A stretch of 64,000 nucleotides of DNA from the NCBI GenBank assembly GCA_963676435.2, contig CAXXOZ010000002.1, forward strand, positions 26,127-90,126, given 5' to 3'. Shown here in pieces: positions 53,754 to 62,157 of the stretch. The notes beneath the pieces were generated by a model. It ran no database searches. It was not told the origin of the DNA and saw nothing but the letters and a program-made list of their open reading frames with translations. Numbering within the stretch: the first letter of the stretch is position 1; each line of letters begins with the position of its first letter. Made by a program: the position numbers and the translations under genes. Source of the stretch: CAXXOZ01 sp963676435. GTDB taxonomy: Bacteria; Bacillota; Clostridia; Lachnospirales; Lachnospiraceae.

Positions 53754-55386
53754 ATGACTCCTCTCCAAGAATAATCCTCTTAACTCTTTCTATGCCCGAT
53801 TTCAAATCATAATTTAGCATATTGTTTCGCATTTCTTCTCTAATCTGAGGTGTTCCTATTACCCATTTTAGTGTCTGAATAATAGTCTCTTCATAAACAT
53901 TTTCTCCTAGACCAAGGTTTAAAAATCCATTTTTCATTTGGGCAAATGTATGAAGTGTCTCTCTCTCATTTTGTGCAAGCACAATAGCAGGAATCCCCAT
54001 AGATGCCAGCTCATAAACGGTTCTACCTTGAGATGTAAATGCTAAATCTGCCCTTTCCATGTATTGACTTACACTGTTTGTATTATTTATTATAAAGATA
54101 TTTTTTTCTTCAATAGTTTTTATATCATTTTTTTCTAAGTCGTATCCTAAACCTGTTACAAAAGTAAACTTAATTTTCGGATATTCTAAATTAATTTTTT
54201 GTGCTATATTGTATATTTTCTTAGTTAGATTGCATGGATCTGTACCTCCAAACAATACTAAAATCTCCTTCAAGTCGTTATCAAATTTTTTTGGTTTTTT
54301 TATAAGAAATTCATCTCTTAAACAGATATATTTCTCTCCATAAAAATATTTGCTTTCTTCTTTTTTTCTCTCATATAGTGCATTTATGACTGCATTAGCA
54401 TATTGGGCTCCATCACCCATATCTTCTATATTTATTACTCTTTTTACAATCTTGTTAAGTTTTTTTACATATTCTTTTTCTGTATTAAGTATATCATTTA
54501 CAACAATATCTGGTTTGATTTCATTTATAAGTTCAAAAAACTCTTCTTCGTTTTCAATTTCTTTAAGAGGCATAAAACTTTCTTTTAATTTTTTTAACCC
54601 CTCTTTATACTTTGAATTGCTTACCAATAATACATCATGACCAGTCAGGCTATACGCTAAAGTAAGGCAATGATATATATGTCCCATTCCTATTTCTTTA
54701 TATCCATCAGCCCTTAAAATAATTCTTTTTCTTTTCAACTCACTTTCACACAATATCCAATCTTGATATGAATCTATATCAACTGATTCATTTTCACTCA
54801 CTTCAAAAACAGATACCTCTTTTCCTATACGACTATTTTCTTTTACAACTTTTCTATCTGCAATCAGAAAAGCACCTGTTTCAGAAAATCTTGGTGGCAA
54901 AAGTTGTCTATTTAATCTTTCTTCATACAATGGTAGATATTTGTTCTCTTTTTTTGTCCATGCTAAATGAGGTTTGTTAACTACACTAATGCATGTATCT
55001 GGTCTTTTTATTATAAAATCTTTAATAGCTTCATTTAAAGTATTACTTTTTAAAAGTGGTGATGTTGCCTGCAGTGTTATGACCACGTCGTAGGTATACT
55101 TTTTTAATTCTTCCATTTTGTTTAAAGCATCATAAATCACAGGATCCAATGTTATATTGTCTCCTGCAAGTTCATCTTCTCTTTTTATTATATCCACATC
55201 GTAGTTCTTTGCAGTATTAATTATTTCCAAATCATCAGTTGTTACTACAATATCTGTGATGTGCTCACATGATTTAGCATTGTTTATTGCATAATAAATC
55301 AAAGGCTTTCCGTTCATCAGCCTTACATTTTTTCTAGGTATACCTTTTGAACCGCCTCGTGCTGGAATTACTGCTAGTACCTTCAT
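53746..55386 (-). CDS. CMP-nonulosonate cytidylyltransferase fused to a PseG-like domain
   Basis: A 546-residue fusion. Residues 1-225 are a NeuA/PseF-type CMP-sugar synthetase (VIPARGGSKGIPRKNVRLMN, TLQATSPLL). Residues about 225-545 are a PseG-like GT-B hydrolase that removes UDP from the hexose before NeuB-type condensation. It has ADGYKEIGMGHIYHCLTLAY, VLFGGTDPCNLTKKI, and TSQGRTVYELASMGIPAIVL. In PseG the first motif is normally GxGHxxRC; here the Arg is replaced (GMGHIYHC). PseB, PseC and PseH homologues are not in the window, so the early steps must be encoded elsewhere. Confidence 0.88.
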   Translation of the reverse strand: MKVLAVIPARGGSKGIPRKNVRLMNGKPLIYYAINNAKSCEHITDIVVTTDDLEIINTAKNYDVDIIKREDELAGDNITLDPVIYDALNKMEELKKYTYDVVITLQATSPLLKSNTLNEAIKDFIIKRPDTCISVVNKPHLAWTKKENKYLPLYEERLNRQLLPPRFSETGAFLIADRKVVKENSRIGKEVSVFEVSENESVDIDSYQDWILCESELKRKRIILRADGYKEIGMGHIYHCLTLAYSLTGHDVLLVSNSKYKEGLKKLKESFMPLKEIENEEEFFELINEIKPDIVVNDILNTEKEYVKKLNKIVKRVINIEDMGDGAQYANAVINALYERKKEESKYFYGEKYICLRDEFLIKKPKKFDNDLKEILVLFGGTDPCNLTKKIYNIAQKINLEYPKIKFTFVTGLGYDLEKNDIKTIEEKNIFIINNTNSVSQYMERADLAFTSQGRTVYELASMGIPAIVLAQNERETLHTFAQMKNGFLNLGLGENVYEETIIQTLKWVIGTPQIREEMRNNMLNYDLKSGIERVKRIILGEESYD

Positions 55387-57267
55387 CTATTCCCCCACTT
55401 TTCCAACCGTTTCTTTTGCATAATCATATAGGTTTTCTAAAGATAATTTCATGGCCTCTAAGTAAGATTTTCCATGTTTTGCAATATTTAATCGTTCTGT
55501 TTCTTCTTTTTCTTCTGTATTATATACTACAGCTCTTAACGAATAATCAACATGTCGCATGCTGTCAATTACTAAAAGAGAAACCCCATCTTTATCAATA
55601 AAATTATTTATATTAGAAATTTTATTAGATAATTTCATATATTCTTTTTGATTAAAATTTTGTTTTTCACAAATTTTAATTATTTTTTCGTAATAAGCAA
55701 TACCTTTTTCTAGCTTTTCCTTAAGTTCATCCATTCTTTCAATTGTGCTGGTAAAAAAGTTTATAACAGCTTTTTTTACTTTTTCTTCGTGAAATACAGG
55801 CGGTATGCTATTAAATATACCTTCAATATCTGTTTCCACCTTACACTCTCTATCTATGGCTTCTTTTAGTGTCATTATTTCTGTTCCTGTTATTTTTGCA
55901 CCACCCTCTGTAGCATCAATAACTTTTTTATCTTTCATCAAAGGAACATGTCTATTATACCAGTCTAAGTAAGATTTGTAATCCTTTCTAGTTAATACTT
56001 TACCACCAAAAACATCTTCCACTTCAACATATGTACCTTTTGAAGTATCTAATGTTTCCATTTTTTCTTTAAAGGTTCCATCTGCGTGACTTTTATTTCC
56101 TGTTAAAGCTAAGTCCTGTCCTACTAATATAATAGTTTTTGATCCAATTATATTAGCTATTGAAAAGGCGGTAGTTGCAACTGATCCTCCAGTAGGAATT
56201 AATAATAAATCTATTTTTTCTGGTTGATTTGAGTTTTCTTTAGCGATTTTTACCAACTCAGTTTCATAAACTGTACCGTCCCAAGAAAAATACTTTTTAC
56301 CTGTATGCTTATTTACTGCCTCTCTTGAAGCAACTGGAGACATTAACATTGGTATATGTTTAAACATTTCATGATCAAATAAAATCGTTTCTTTCTTTCC
56401 GTCTACCACGGCGACAAAATCTGGTTTTATTCCATTATTTAATAATGGTTTTAAAGCAGTATCTGTAGCAATAATACATGCCCTGTTTTTGGCTAGCTTT
56501 AAATCCATTATATTTTTATTTAATGAAGGTCCCGCTGCCACAATAATACATGGTATTTCTGGAGGAAGAGATTCTTTTAGCTGATGAGTTGTGTAATTAT
56601 CTACTATCATTCTAAAGTTGTTTAATACATTCAAACCATTTACATCTGTAAAGTTCATTAGTGTATAATACGATCTTTTTATAAAATCCATTCTCTCTTT
56701 TTCGTACGCAAAAAAATCTCTAATTTGGTTTGGGAAAATTTCTGTATAATTTCCCATTATATGATGATGTAAAATATTTAGATTATCAAAAACCAACGTG
56801 TCGTCAATCATCTGTTTTACATCTTCTCCATTTATTCCGTCAATAAAAAAACTAACTTTTCCTGATTTTATTAAATCTGAAATGTCAATTTCTTCTATAA
56901 CTTTCAAAAAAATATTAATGGAAGGTTCATAAACTATGATTATTGAATCTTCCTTTGTCTCATTAAGAAGCCTTTTTATAAAAGTTGGATTTCCCGAACC
57001 AACCAAAATATAAACAGAACCTCTTTCAAACTTTTTCTGTTCTTTAATCCATTTGTCATAATCACTTAAAGAATTGTATTTACCTTGTAAATATAATTTT
57101 CTCTGGTCACTAGTAACTGCAAATATTGGGTTACCATCAATTGATTTTTCTTGTGAAACTTTATAGGCTTCAATTTTTTCAAAATTTCTATTTTCAATTT
57201 TTTCACCCAGTGTTTCTTGTCTTTCTTTTAAAGCCACAATATTTCTGTAATATTTTTCGTTTTTCAT
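55387..57267 (-). CDS. Maf-type (DUF115) motility-associated glycosyltransferase
   Basis: A 626-residue protein of the motility-accessory-factor family, which transfers nonulosonic acids to Ser/Thr of flagellin in the cytoplasm. The central domain is recognisable: PCIIVAAGPSLNKNIMDLK near 250, IIATDTALKPLLNNGIKPDF, LIPTGGSVATTAF and TIILVGQDLALTGNKSHADG. Helical regions flank it. It lies two genes behind flagellin and directly upstream of the CMP-sugar synthetase, so it is probably the enzyme that attaches the island's product to the filament. Confidence 0.92.
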   Translation of the reverse strand: MKNEKYYRNIVALKERQETLGEKIENRNFEKIEAYKVSQEKSIDGNPIFAVTSDQRKLYLQGKYNSLSDYDKWIKEQKKFERGSVYILVGSGNPTFIKRLLNETKEDSIIIVYEPSINIFLKVIEEIDISDLIKSGKVSFFIDGINGEDVKQMIDDTLVFDNLNILHHHIMGNYTEIFPNQIRDFFAYEKERMDFIKRSYYTLMNFTDVNGLNVLNNFRMIVDNYTTHQLKESLPPEIPCIIVAAGPSLNKNIMDLKLAKNRACIIATDTALKPLLNNGIKPDFVAVVDGKKETILFDHEMFKHIPMLMSPVASREAVNKHTGKKYFSWDGTVYETELVKIAKENSNQPEKIDLLLIPTGGSVATTAFSIANIIGSKTIILVGQDLALTGNKSHADGTFKEKMETLDTSKGTYVEVEDVFGGKVLTRKDYKSYLDWYNRHVPLMKDKKVIDATEGGAKITGTEIMTLKEAIDRECKVETDIEGIFNSIPPVFHEEKVKKAVINFFTSTIERMDELKEKLEKGIAYYEKIIKICEKQNFNQKEYMKLSNKISNINNFIDKDGVSLLVIDSMRHVDYSLRAVVYNTEEKEETERLNIAKHGKSYLEAMKLSLENLYDYAKETVGKVGE

Positions 57268-57268
57268 A

Positions 57269-57580
57269 TCAAGGCTCCATTTGTTCTATTTTATTTTTAA
57301 AGCTAGTTAATACATTGTTTAATCCATATATTAAAGAATCCACTATTAAAATGGAATCATTATTTTCATAAGCATTTACGATATCTTCTAAGACTCCTAA
57401 AAGATACTCGTCATCAAAAATTTTAATTTTATTGTTTATTTCAAAAACATTTGGCAAAATTACTTCTAATAAATTTATTAATTCTGGTATCATGGCATAA
57501 TTATTATTTTGCTCAACATCAACTGATATTTTCTCTACCACATCTATTATACCACTAATTTCTACAGCTAGTTGTTTCAT
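57269..57580 (-). CDS. Small acidic helical protein beside Maf
   Basis: A 103-residue, mostly helical, acidic protein with no signal or membrane segment. AAGGAAGG precedes the ATG, and only one base separates its stop from the Maf start, so the two are coupled. It lies just after the flagellin terminator. I do not recognise the family; a Maf partner or flagellin-handling protein is a guess from position. Confidence 0.7.
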   Translation of the reverse strand: MKQLAVEISGIIDVVEKISVDVEQNNNYAMIPELINLLEVILPNVFEINNKIKIFDDEYLLGVLEDIVNAYENNDSILIVDSLIYGLNNVLTSFKNKIEQMEP

Positions 57581-57594
57581 ATTTTACCTTCCTT

Positions 57595-57627
57595 TAAACA
57601 AAAGGAGTTGGCTAAAAGCCAACTCCT
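57595..57627 (-). terminator. Terminator after flagellin
   Basis: A perfect 11-bp stem (AGGAGTTGGCT / AGCCAACTCCT, 57627-57603) with an AAA/TTT loop is followed on the minus strand by TTTGTTT. It separates the strong flagellin transcript from the glycan island; partial read-through could express the island. Confidence 0.9.
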
Positions 57628-57651
57628 ATTTTGTTTGTTTTTAAAGTATCA

Positions 57652-58464
57652 TTACTGTAATAGTGATAATACTCCCTGTGTTGCTTGGTTAGCTTGAGCA
57701 AGCATTGATTGACCAGCCTGAGAAAGAATAGAGTTTTTACTGTATTCAACCATTTCAGCTGCCATATCAACGTCACGGATACGTGATTCAGCTGCTTGTG
57801 TATTTTCTGATGTTGTATCAAGGTTAGCGATTGTGTGTTCTAATCTGTTTTGAAGCGCTCCAAGAGCTGATCTCTGGCTTGATACCTGATTAATAGCTGA
57901 CTGAATCAAGTTAATAGCTGCACTAGCTGCTCCATATGAAGCCATATCAAGAGATTGAACTCCTAATGTAGTAGCATCCATAGCGCCAATTGATACTGTA
58001 ATTTTCTGTCCAGCATTTGCTCCAACCTGAAGATTTTTTGCTGCGAAAGATCCGTCTAATAAATCCTGTTTATTAAACTGAGTTGTTGTAGCGATTCTGC
58101 TAAGCTCTGATGTTAATGCTGTAATTTCATCCTGGATTGCAGTTCTGTCTATTGACTGGTTAGTATCGTTTGCTGCTTTAACTGCAAGTTCGTTCATTCT
58201 TTGTAAGATTGAATGAGCTTCGTTTAAAGCACCTTCTGCTGTCTGGATTAAAGAAACACCATCTTGAGCATTTGATGAAGCCTGATTAAGACCTCTGATT
58301 TGGCTTCTCATTTTTTCAGAAATTGATAATCCTGCTGCATCATCTGATGCACGGTTAATTCTGTAACCTGAAGATAATTTTTCTGTTGATTTTGCCTGAT
58401 TTCCTGTTGTAATTCCAAGCTGTCTGTTAGCATTCATTGCTGTTAGGTTGTGTTGTACTACCAT
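57652..58464 (-). CDS. Flagellin
   Basis: A 270-residue flagellin made of only the conserved D0/D1 regions. The N-terminal part has MVVQHNLTAMNANRQLGI, EKLSSGYRINRASDDAAGLS and QDGVSLIQTAEGALNEAHSI. The C-terminal part has AINQVSSQRSALGALQNRLE and the end MLAQANQATQGVLSLLQ. The short middle (about 135-190) has no D2/D3 domain. The start is the ATG at 58464, set by CAAGGAGGA. Its leader has a sigma-D promoter and a CsrA-type hairpin. The long glycan island downstream suggests Ser/Thr in the exposed middle are modified. Confidence 0.97.
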   Translation of the reverse strand: MVVQHNLTAMNANRQLGITTGNQAKSTEKLSSGYRINRASDDAAGLSISEKMRSQIRGLNQASSNAQDGVSLIQTAEGALNEAHSILQRMNELAVKAANDTNQSIDRTAIQDEITALTSELSRIATTTQFNKQDLLDGSFAAKNLQVGANAGQKITVSIGAMDATTLGVQSLDMASYGAASAAINLIQSAINQVSSQRSALGALQNRLEHTIANLDTTSENTQAAESRIRDVDMAAEMVEYSKNSILSQAGQSMLAQANQATQGVLSLLQ

Positions 58465-58470
58465 AATAAT

Positions 58471-58503
58471 TCCTCCTTGAATTTGATGCAGCATCCATGC
58501 TGC
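58471..58503 (-). promoter_or_regulatory. CsrA-type binding hairpin plus GGA in the flagellin SD
   Basis: In the flagellin leader RNA the stem GCAGCA/TGCTGC (58503-58488) displays the loop TGGA, so GGA is exposed as in CsrA targets (C-A-n-GGA-n-G). A second GGA lies in the SD site AAGGAGGA (58479-58471). In Bacillus subtilis CsrA blocks the flagellin mRNA with this two-site arrangement. csrA and fliW are 3 kb away in this window. Confidence 0.75.
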
Positions 58504-58540
58504 AGTGTTGTTTTTATTTAGGTTATCTTACCTATTTTAT

Positions 58541-58568
58541 TTATCGGTAAAAATTTACCAATACTTTA
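58541..58568 (-). promoter_or_regulatory. Sigma-D (sigma-28) promoter of flagellin
   Basis: On the minus strand: TAAA (58568-58565), 16 bp, ACCGATAA (58548-58541), close to the sigma-D consensus TAAA-N15-GCCGATAT. A small GGTAA...TTACC inverted repeat lies in the spacer. Confidence 0.85.
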
Positions 58569-58585
58569 TAGAAAAAGAAAATTTT

Positions 58586-59065
58586 TTATTTTTTCTTATC
58601 TATCATTTGGGAGTCAGTGTAGTCAATCTTAGACATCCTTTTATAATACTCATTTGCCACTTTATTTGACATTTTTTTGTCTTTGATTTTTTTTCTTTCA
58701 AAAGAAAATTTATTTACTGCCAGTTTTTTATTTCTTTCTTCTTCTGCTTTTATTTCTACACTTTTATCTGTTATTTCTTTTATTAGCTTTTTCATTTGAG
58801 TAATTTCATCTGCATAATCTTTTCCATTATTAACTAGATCATCCTTAACTCTTGAATATACTTCTTCAAAACCTTGGTCTAAAAATAATAGTTCGTCAAT
58901 CAACTTTGATTTTTCCTCTACATTTGTTTCAAAAGCTTCCATGTCAAAGTTTTCAGAAGATAAAATCTCCTTTTGAGAACCATTCATTTCAACTATTTTA
59001 TCAAGAATATCAGTTTTCTTTTCAAGACTTTGTATTAGTACTAAAACATATGCATTTGCACTCAT
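58586..59065 (-). CDS. FlgN/FliT-like flagellar chaperone
   Basis: A 159-residue, mostly helical, charged protein starting one base after fliS. The first 120 residues resemble FlgN/FliT export chaperones in length and coiled-coil pattern (VLIQSLEKKTDILDKIVEMN, KSKLIDELLFLDQGFEEVY). The C-terminal 40 residues are Lys-rich. In many flagellar operons fliT follows fliD-fliS, which supports the FliT role. No single diagnostic motif is visible. Confidence 0.65.
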   Translation of the reverse strand: MSANAYVLVLIQSLEKKTDILDKIVEMNGSQKEILSSENFDMEAFETNVEEKSKLIDELLFLDQGFEEVYSRVKDDLVNNGKDYADEITQMKKLIKEITDKSVEIKAEEERNKKLAVNKFSFERKKIKDKKMSNKVANEYYKRMSKIDYTDSQMIDKKK

Positions 59066-59066
59066 A

Positions 59067-59450
59067 TTATACCACTTTTTGCTCTTTTGAAAGCTTCATT
59101 ACTTCTTTCCAGGTGTCTCTCATTACCCTTAAGTATTTTAAAGCTTCATTAAGCTTCTCCTCATCTTTCTTTAAGTTTGCATCCATAAGACATTGAAGGA
59201 TATATTCATAAACTGAATCGAAATCTTTTGCAACTTCATATTTAAAATCCAAAGTTATTCTAAATTCATTTACAATCCTCTCCGCTTTAATAATATTATT
59301 ATGAGTTTTTTCAATATCCTTATTCTCCATACCGATTAATGCCATATTACAAAATTTAATTGCTCCTTCATAAAGCATAAGAGTCAGCTCTGCTGGAGAT
59401 GCTGTTAATATTTTGCTATTATTGTATGTAGAATATCCTTTGTTAACCAT
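59067..59450 (-). CDS. fliS: Flagellin export chaperone FliS
   Basis: A 127-residue FliS, which binds the C-terminus of flagellin before export and also antagonises FliW in some bacteria. Typical segments are YNNSKILTASPAELTLMLYE near the N-terminus, then IIKAERIVNEFRITLDF. It sits between fliD and the FliT-like gene. Confidence 0.95.
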   Translation of the reverse strand: MVNKGYSTYNNSKILTASPAELTLMLYEGAIKFCNMALIGMENKDIEKTHNNIIKAERIVNEFRITLDFKYEVAKDFDSVYEYILQCLMDANLKKDEEKLNEALKYLRVMRDTWKEVMKLSKEQKVV

Positions 59451-59467
59451 TTTACTTCCTCCTACTA

Positions 59468-60964
59468 TTATGATGATGATGAACCTAGAAGTGATGACAG
59501 TGCTGTTGTACTACTTTGAAGACTAGCCAATGCTGTTTCCATGTCAGAGAATTTTGAATAATAATAATCTTCTAAGTCGGCAACTCTTTCTTCCCAATCG
59601 TCAATTTTGTCATCGTAGTCGTCATAATCTTCCTGCATCTTTTTATCATTATATACTTTATAAGCACTACTTAAAGTTGTTGATTTCATTTCATCAGACA
59701 ATGCATCATATACTCCCTTTGCTAGCTGAGTAAAAAATGAAGCTACTGTATCAGGATCAGAAGTAATTGCTGCCCTTAATTTATCAGTATTTGATGATGT
59801 ACTTGAATCTTCTGAATCACCATCAATATGAAATGCATTTTTTTCATTTTCTGCTGATGCAAAATATGCCAGCGTATTTATCCCAAAAGATGAAAGTGTA
59901 TAGTCTTCACCATCTATAGTATAACTTTGTTGCATATTATTGTTCAATAAACTTGTTATAGATTCCAGTGTCGAATCTCTTCTAAGTAAAGATTCTTTTA
60001 TTTTTTCTTCCCATTTTTCAATTTCTGATTCTGACATTTGTTCTTTTTCATCATCAGTTAAAGGCTCATAACCTCTAGAGCTATCAGCATTGTATGCTGC
60101 ATCCATTGAATTTATTAATTCATTGTATTCTGATATAAATGTCTTTATCATGTCATATATTCCGTCAACATCTGTCTCTGTTGTAAAAGTCATGGTTCCA
60201 TCAGTAATGCCTTTAGCATTAATAGTAATACCATTTACAACTAGTGTGTTGCTATCATTTTCAAAAGTTGCTCCGTTGAGCTTGATAATCGAATTTGTTG
60301 CATCCTGCTTGAACGCACCACTGGCTTCAGTAAGCCCAAGGGAAGTCAAAACATCTAAATCATCAGCTCCCAAAACAGTAAAATCAAAATCATTTTCTTC
60401 TCCACTTGTGGAAGAGTTTATAATAAATCTTTGTTGGTTTGTATCAAAAGATGCTTCTAAACCTTGGTCTTTTAAAAAGTTCGTAAATTCTGTTATGGTT
60501 GTATCTGCGTCAACATCAAAAGTTTTAGTATCTCCTGCAACGTCAAGGGTTATTGTAGCAGGATTAACAACTCCCAATGCACCTAAAGTTGTATTTTTTG
60601 TAACTGCTCCTGAATCAGACAGTTTTGCTCCTGTTAGATATCCAGCTTTTGCAAGCTGAGTAATTTCTAAAGTCTGTGTTCCATTTGTAACAGTTGAGTC
60701 TGCAGTTACACTTGCTTTAGTTTCATCAGAAACTGTGGTTTTTTTCATATCTGCGAAACTTGAATTGTAACGCATATTACTTAATGATTTACTATAAAAA
60801 CTGTAAATCTTTGTATTCATACTTTTCCATGAGTCCATAGTCCAGGAAAGTTTAGTCTGGGCTTTTTCATATGATTCTTTTTTTGTAGAATAAGCTGAAA
60901 CAAGCTCTTGAACTATAGAATCTGTATCAAGACCTGATATCATACCCGATATTCTAATTGCCAT
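59468..60964 (-). CDS. fliD: Flagellar cap protein FliD
   Basis: A 498-residue filament cap. The N-terminal family motif ISGMISGLDTDSIVQELV is present, with TQTLEITQLAKAG and the FliD C-terminal region (FISEYNELINSMDAAYNADS, and a terminal coiled coil ending in ALSSLLGSSSS). It is the second gene of the flaG operon. A distant FliD-like protein at 20860 lacks these ends. Confidence 0.96.
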   Translation of the reverse strand: MAIRISGMISGLDTDSIVQELVSAYSTKKESYEKAQTKLSWTMDSWKSMNTKIYSFYSKSLSNMRYNSSFADMKKTTVSDETKASVTADSTVTNGTQTLEITQLAKAGYLTGAKLSDSGAVTKNTTLGALGVVNPATITLDVAGDTKTFDVDADTTITEFTNFLKDQGLEASFDTNQQRFIINSSTSGEENDFDFTVLGADDLDVLTSLGLTEASGAFKQDATNSIIKLNGATFENDSNTLVVNGITINAKGITDGTMTFTTETDVDGIYDMIKTFISEYNELINSMDAAYNADSSRGYEPLTDDEKEQMSESEIEKWEEKIKESLLRRDSTLESITSLLNNNMQQSYTIDGEDYTLSSFGINTLAYFASAENEKNAFHIDGDSEDSSTSSNTDKLRAAITSDPDTVASFFTQLAKGVYDALSDEMKSTTLSSAYKVYNDKKMQEDYDDYDDKIDDWEERVADLEDYYYSKFSDMETALASLQSSTTALSSLLGSSSS

Positions 60965-60980
60965 TTCACTAACCTCCTAA

Positions 60981-61388
60981 CTAGCGCTTCTCATCTACCA
61001 TTAGTCCTAAAAGTTCCCATGTCTTTGCTACCATATCAAGCATTTTCTCTGGAGGAAATTCTTTTATGACTTCATCTGTTTCTTTATCTACTATTTTGAT
61101 TGTGATTCTGTGTGTATCTTCATGATAGCCAAAAACAGCTGTAGAATCAGATAGAGTATTCATCTGATCAATAACTCTTTTTATTGCTGCTGTATCCTGT
61201 GGGCTTATTTCTTTTATTGATTTGATATTTTCATCACTTGATACTATTTGCTTTTTGACTGGTTCTGATGGTGCTTCTTTTCTAACCGGTTCGACTTTTG
61301 GCGAAACATCAGCCTTTTTAATATTATTTGTAGTAGACACACTTCCCTGATATGCTACCGATGCACCTTTTATTGAGTCAATGTTCAT
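60981..61388 (-). CDS. flaG: FlaG-family flagellar protein
   Basis: A 135-residue FlaG-type protein. The conserved C-terminal region is VFGYHEDTHRITIKIVDKET followed by EFPPEKMLDMVAKTWELLG; FlaG influences filament length. The N-terminal 50 residues are low-complexity and Lys/Ser-rich. AGGAGGTGGA precedes the ATG, and a sigma-D promoter lies just upstream, so it opens the flaG-fliD-fliS-fliT-like unit. Confidence 0.92.
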   Translation of the reverse strand: MNIDSIKGASVAYQGSVSTTNNIKKADVSPKVEPVRKEAPSEPVKKQIVSSDENIKSIKEISPQDTAAIKRVIDQMNTLSDSTAVFGYHEDTHRITIKIVDKETDEVIKEFPPEKMLDMVAKTWELLGLMVDEKR

Positions 61389-61432
61389 AATTCCACCTCC
61401 TTGTGAATTAAAAATTACATCTCTTAAATTTT

Positions 61433-61459
61433 ATATCGGCTATTTTATTAAATAGTTTA
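61433..61459 (-). promoter_or_regulatory. Sigma-D (sigma-28) promoter of the flaG-fliDS operon
   Basis: A perfect sigma-D consensus on the minus strand: TAAA (61459-61456), 15 bp, GCCGATAT (61440-61433). It begins a few bases past the csrA stop. Confidence 0.92.
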
Positions 61460-61462
61460 TAT

Positions 61463-61681
61463 TTACTTAAATAAATTCTTTAGGTCATCAATAGCGCCTA
61501 AGTTACTGGATTCTTTATTAGCTTCCTGTATCTGTAAGTAAACTTCTTTCCTGTAGACTGGAATTGATTTTGGAGCAGAAATACCTACTTTTACCTGATC
61601 CCCTTTTACTTCTAAAATAGTCACCTCTATATTATTGTTAATAACAATTGATTCATTTTTCTTTCTTGATAAAGCCAGCAT
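61463..61681 (-). CDS. csrA: Translational regulator CsrA
   Basis: A 72-residue RNA-binding dimer: MLALSRKKNESIVINNNIEV, VGISAPKSIPVYRKEVYLQI. The conserved Leu4/Arg6 and the region around Arg44 (YRKEV) that contact GGA motifs are present. It starts two bases after fliW, the Firmicutes arrangement in which FliW binds CsrA and relieves repression of flagellin. The likely target is the leader at 58471-58503. Confidence 0.96.
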   Translation of the reverse strand: MLALSRKKNESIVINNNIEVTILEVKGDQVKVGISAPKSIPVYRKEVYLQIQEANKESSNLGAIDDLKNLFK

Positions 61682-61683
61682 AT

Positions 61684-62145
61684 CTACTCACCTTCCTTCT
61701 TCTCATCAGCTTTAAGTAATTCGTAAATTGGAAATTTAACAGAATAATCTTCATTTTCAACTATAACCTGACACGCTTTTAGAGTAGAAGGATTTATTAT
61801 TAACGGTCCTTTTAAATTAACACTCATTTTTTTTACATCAGATGGGACAGCAATGGTTACTAAAACAAAAATCTGATCCTCAACTATTTCTCCTAGTGTA
61901 TTTACTATTTCCTCTTCAACTATTGGATTATAGTCTTCTTTTATCAACAAAGGATTCATTACAGGCAAGGCTATTTCCGGATTGTCTACGCACTGCATCC
62001 AGAGAATTGATTTACTTTCTTTTTCCGATTCATGTATCAATGTAAATTTCTTCATTTCTTCAAAACCAATAATCCCTGTTTCAAAGGTAATTATCTTATC
62101 TTCATTAATGTCTATTTCTCCAAAAAGTCTGGTATTTATAATCAT
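61684..62145 (-). CDS. fliW: Flagellar assembly factor FliW
   Basis: A 153-residue FliW, the antagonist of CsrA and binding partner of flagellin. Family segments are TRLFGEIDINEDKIITFETG, IIGFEEMKKFTLI and NLKGPLIINPSTLKACQVI. It lies between flgL and csrA. Confidence 0.95.
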   Translation of the reverse strand: MIINTRLFGEIDINEDKIITFETGIIGFEEMKKFTLIHESEKESKSILWMQCVDNPEIALPVMNPLLIKEDYNPIVEEEIVNTLGEIVEDQIFVLVTIAVPSDVKKMSVNLKGPLIINPSTLKACQVIVENEDYSVKFPIYELLKADEKKEGE

Positions 62146-62157
62146 TTATAATCCTCC

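Noticed and set aside
32608..57580. Capsule or teichoic-acid locus instead of a flagellin glycosylation island
   Set aside because: LicD and CDP-polyol-type genes would fit, but Maf, the nonulosonate genes and the position directly behind flagellin, with no polymerase, flippase or chain-length genes, favour flagellin modification.
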